A stretch of DNA of 64,000 nucleotides from Fodinibacter sp963707895 (GTDB lineage: Bacteria; Actinomycetota; Actinomycetes; Actinomycetales; Dermatophilaceae): positions 62,001 through 126,000 of the forward strand of contig CAVPRS010000011.1 in the NCBI GenBank assembly GCA_963707895.1, read 5' to 3'. Within the stretch, counting starts at the first letter, position 1. Each line of letters opens with the position of its first letter. The notes under the pieces were generated by a model. It made no database searches. It was given only the letters and a program-made list of their open reading frames with translations, and was not told the origin of the DNA. The position numbers and the translations under genes are program-made. Positions 62,481 to 64,000 of this stretch are shown piece by piece.

Positions 62481-63365
62481 TGGTTTCCTCCGGTGGTGTG
62501 CGTGGCGACGCGCTCACGCATCGTCGTGAGCTGGTAGCGGGCCATGGCATCGGCGTTCTCGTCCTCGGCGAACACCGAGTTGCACATGACCGTGTCGGGG
62601 CTGTCGTAGAAGCCGATCTCGGCCAGGCCCGCGAAGAAGTCGTCCCAGTCGACGTCGCCGGCGCCGATCCGCAGGTGCTGGTGCACCCGGGCGGCGTTGC
62701 CGGGCGGGTTGGAGATGTAGCGCAGGCCGTGCGAGGCGTGGTGGTCCATCGTGTCGGCCACGTGCACGAGGCGGATGAGGTCCTTGCCCGCGCGCATGAT
62801 CTCGCGCATCGGGTGGCCCATGTGGAAGGTGTGGCAGGCCACGTAGACCATCCCCACGCTGGCGCTGTTCAGGCCGCGGAGCACGCGGATCGCCTCGAGG
62901 CCGTCCTCGACGAAGTCGTCGGGGTGGGGGTCGATCAGCAGGTCGATGCCCTCGCGCTCGATGATCGGGAGCAGCTCCTCCATCGAGCGGTAGAAGGCCG
63001 CCTCCGACTCCTCGGCTCGCTCGGGGCGGCCGGAGAACTCGGTGCCGATGACCTTGACGTCGAGGTCGACCGCGATCTGGATGATCCGCTTCCAGTTGCG
63101 CACGGCGGCCTCGCGGGCCCACTCGTCGGGGCTGGACCAGCGCTGGACGGGCAGCAGTGACGCGATGCCCACGCCGGCGTCGGCGCAGGCCTTCTTCAGG
63201 GAGCCGAACCAGGGCGTCGTCCGCCCTCGGGTGACGGAAGAAGGGGATGAGGTCGGCGTGGGGCGTCAGCTGGATCTGGTCGTAGCCGAGGTCGGCGACC
63301 ACGCGCGGGAAGTCGAGCAGCGCGTGGTCGTGGTGGAACGGGGTCGGGTCCTGCGCGATCTTCAC
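62477..63365 (-). CDS. IolE/IolH-type sugar isomerase/epimerase (one frameshift)
   Basis: The TIM-barrel sequence starts MKIAQDPTPFHHDHALLDFP and breaks frame near 63213, within HPRADDALV. It continues GIASLLPVQRWSSPDEWARE, VIGTEFSGRPERAEESEAAF, LLIDPHPDDFVEDGLEAIR, VYVACHTFHMGHPMREIMR and VHVADTMDHHASHGLRYI. Glu, Asp and His are placed as metal ligands. Joined length is ~296 residues, normal for the family. It is the first gene of the minus-strand catabolic unit, 50 bases after an operator. It may act as IolH or on another keto-sugar intermediate. Confidence 0.78.
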
Positions 63366-63414
63366 CGGCGCGTCCTCCTTCGGCCCGTCACGACGGGTTG
63401 GGGCTGAATGCTTG

Positions 63415-63428
63415 AATGTTAGGACATT
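63415..63428. promoter_or_regulatory. Inositol-cluster operator before the IolH-like gene
   Basis: AATGTTAGGACATT is an inverted repeat with 5-base arms (AATGT/ACATT) and a 4-base centre. It is the most symmetric of the three related sites and lies between the catabolic unit and the GntR gene. Confidence 0.65.
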
Positions 63429-63476
63429 AGCACTCTGGCCCCGGGGGCGCGCAAGAGGAGCGAGGGTCGCGTTCGC

Positions 63477-64000
63477 TCAGCGGTCGTAGACGGTGACGTC
63501 GAAGGCGTACTGGTCGTAGCGGTAGCTGTGGTCGCCGTACTCGACCGCGGAGCCGTTGGCGGCGTAGGCCTTGCGGATCATGGTCAGCAGGGGGTCGCCG
63601 GACGACAGCTTGAGCAGCCGGCGCTCGCGGGTTCCGGGCCGACGGGCCCCGATGGTCTGGTGCGCGATGACCGGCCGCACCCCGCGGGTGCGCAGGATGG
63701 CGTAGAGGCTCTGGTCGGCGAGGTCGTCGGCGGTGAGGTCGGCGAACTGGGGCGGCAGCCAGTTGTGCATCAGCGCGGTGGGCGTGCCGTCGACGGTGCG
63801 CAGCCGCTCGACCGAGACCAGGGGGGAGTCGGCGGGCACACCCAGGGCCTCGGCCGCCACCGGGTTGACGTCGTCGGTGCTGAACGAGAGCACCTCGGTG
63901 CGCGGGTGCTGTCCGCGGCGGACCATGTCGTCGTAGAGGCTGGTCAGCTCGTCACGACGGTGGATCACCTGGCTCGCGACCGTCGTGCCGACCCCGCGAC
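63477..64000 (-). CDS. GntR-family regulator with UTRA domain (5' end outside window)
   Basis: Only the C-terminal part is present. The frame is open to the right edge and reads RGVGTTVASQVIHRRDELTS, the end of a GntR winged helix. A UTRA/HutC-type effector domain follows: ALGVPADSPLVSVERLRTVD, TALMHNWLPPQFADLT, RLLKLSSGDPLLTMIRKAY and YDQYAFDVTVYDR. UTRA domains bind small sugars or their phosphates. It is the natural candidate to bind the three TGTTCTGACA-like operators and derepress the inositol genes (inference). It ends 48 bases from the nearest such site. Confidence 0.88.
   Translation of the reverse strand, partial: RGVGTTVASQVIHRRDELTSLYDDMVRRGQHPRTEVLSFSTDDVNPVAAEALGVPADSPLVSVERLRTVDGTPTALMHNWLPPQFADLTADDLADQSLYAILRTRGVRPVIAHQTIGARRPGTRERRLLKLSSGDPLLTMIRKAYAANGSAVEYGDHSYRYDQYAFDVTVYDR

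Overview
The window is a high-GC chromosomal segment of an actinobacterium. The evidence is the set of actinobacterial hallmark genes: Lsr2, inositol-1-phosphate synthase with a PadR neighbour, DisA, ClpC, a small GNAT N-acetylglutamate synthase, and Ku with split LigD. The bS18 protein in the rpsF operon lacks the zinc cysteines. This and the overall gene order suggest Micrococcales, perhaps Intrasporangiaceae, but the family is a guess. No tRNA, rRNA, CRISPR array or insertion sequence was found.

Layout. (1) 0-6 kb: a cell-surface glycopolymer locus with a broken family-2 glycosyltransferase, a TagF-type glycerophosphotransferase and a Stealth-type sugar-phosphate transferase. It holds many frameshifts. 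(2) 6-23.5 kb: an envelope/phospho-signalling block. It encodes a PP2C phosphatase, FHA proteins, a soluble Ser/Thr kinase, an anchored FN3-like protein, a ~2100-residue Ig/FN3 surface protein, a MoxR ATPase, a DUF58 protein and a transglutaminase-like membrane protein that has lost its catalytic residues. Several stops and starts overlap as GTGA or ATGA. The two promoter regions share a GGGGAG-N2-CTCCCC palindrome and an identical GGTTAGGCT box. (3) 23.6-31.1 kb: ino1-padR, ponA, a GT87-like membrane protein, rpsF-ssb-rpsR-rplI, in the order seen in M. tuberculosis Rv0046c-Rv0056. (4) 31.5-52 kb: radA, disA, mutY, clpC, lsr2 and lysS, as in M. tuberculosis Rv3585-Rv3598. A DNA-repair island (nei, a small HhH protein, ku, an HNH endonuclease, the ligase and polymerase parts of LigD) sits between clpC and lsr2. 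(5) 52.5-64 kb: an AAA ATPase, then an inositol (or related cyclitol) uptake and catabolism cluster. This holds iolE and iolG on the plus strand; a sugar ABC importer, iolD, a transaldolase and a second IolE/IolH-type protein on the minus strand; and a GntR/UTRA regulator cut by the window end.

Regulation. Three promoter regions of the inositol cluster carry a TGTTCTGACA-like site, one of them lying on a TTGACA-N17-TAGGTT promoter. A near-perfect PadR-type inverted repeat lies between padR and ponA. Many first genes of transcription units have a TANNNT box ending 6-8 bases before the start codon, which indicates leaderless mRNAs. A family of 18-bp-stem hairpins recurs three times in gene-free gaps.

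Sequence quality. Several otherwise well-conserved genes need one or two single-base frame corrections (tagF, an M1-like peptidase, the HNH gene, the transaldolase, the IolH-like gene), some at G homopolymers. Residual sequencing errors are therefore likely, and the frameshifts should not automatically be read as gene death.
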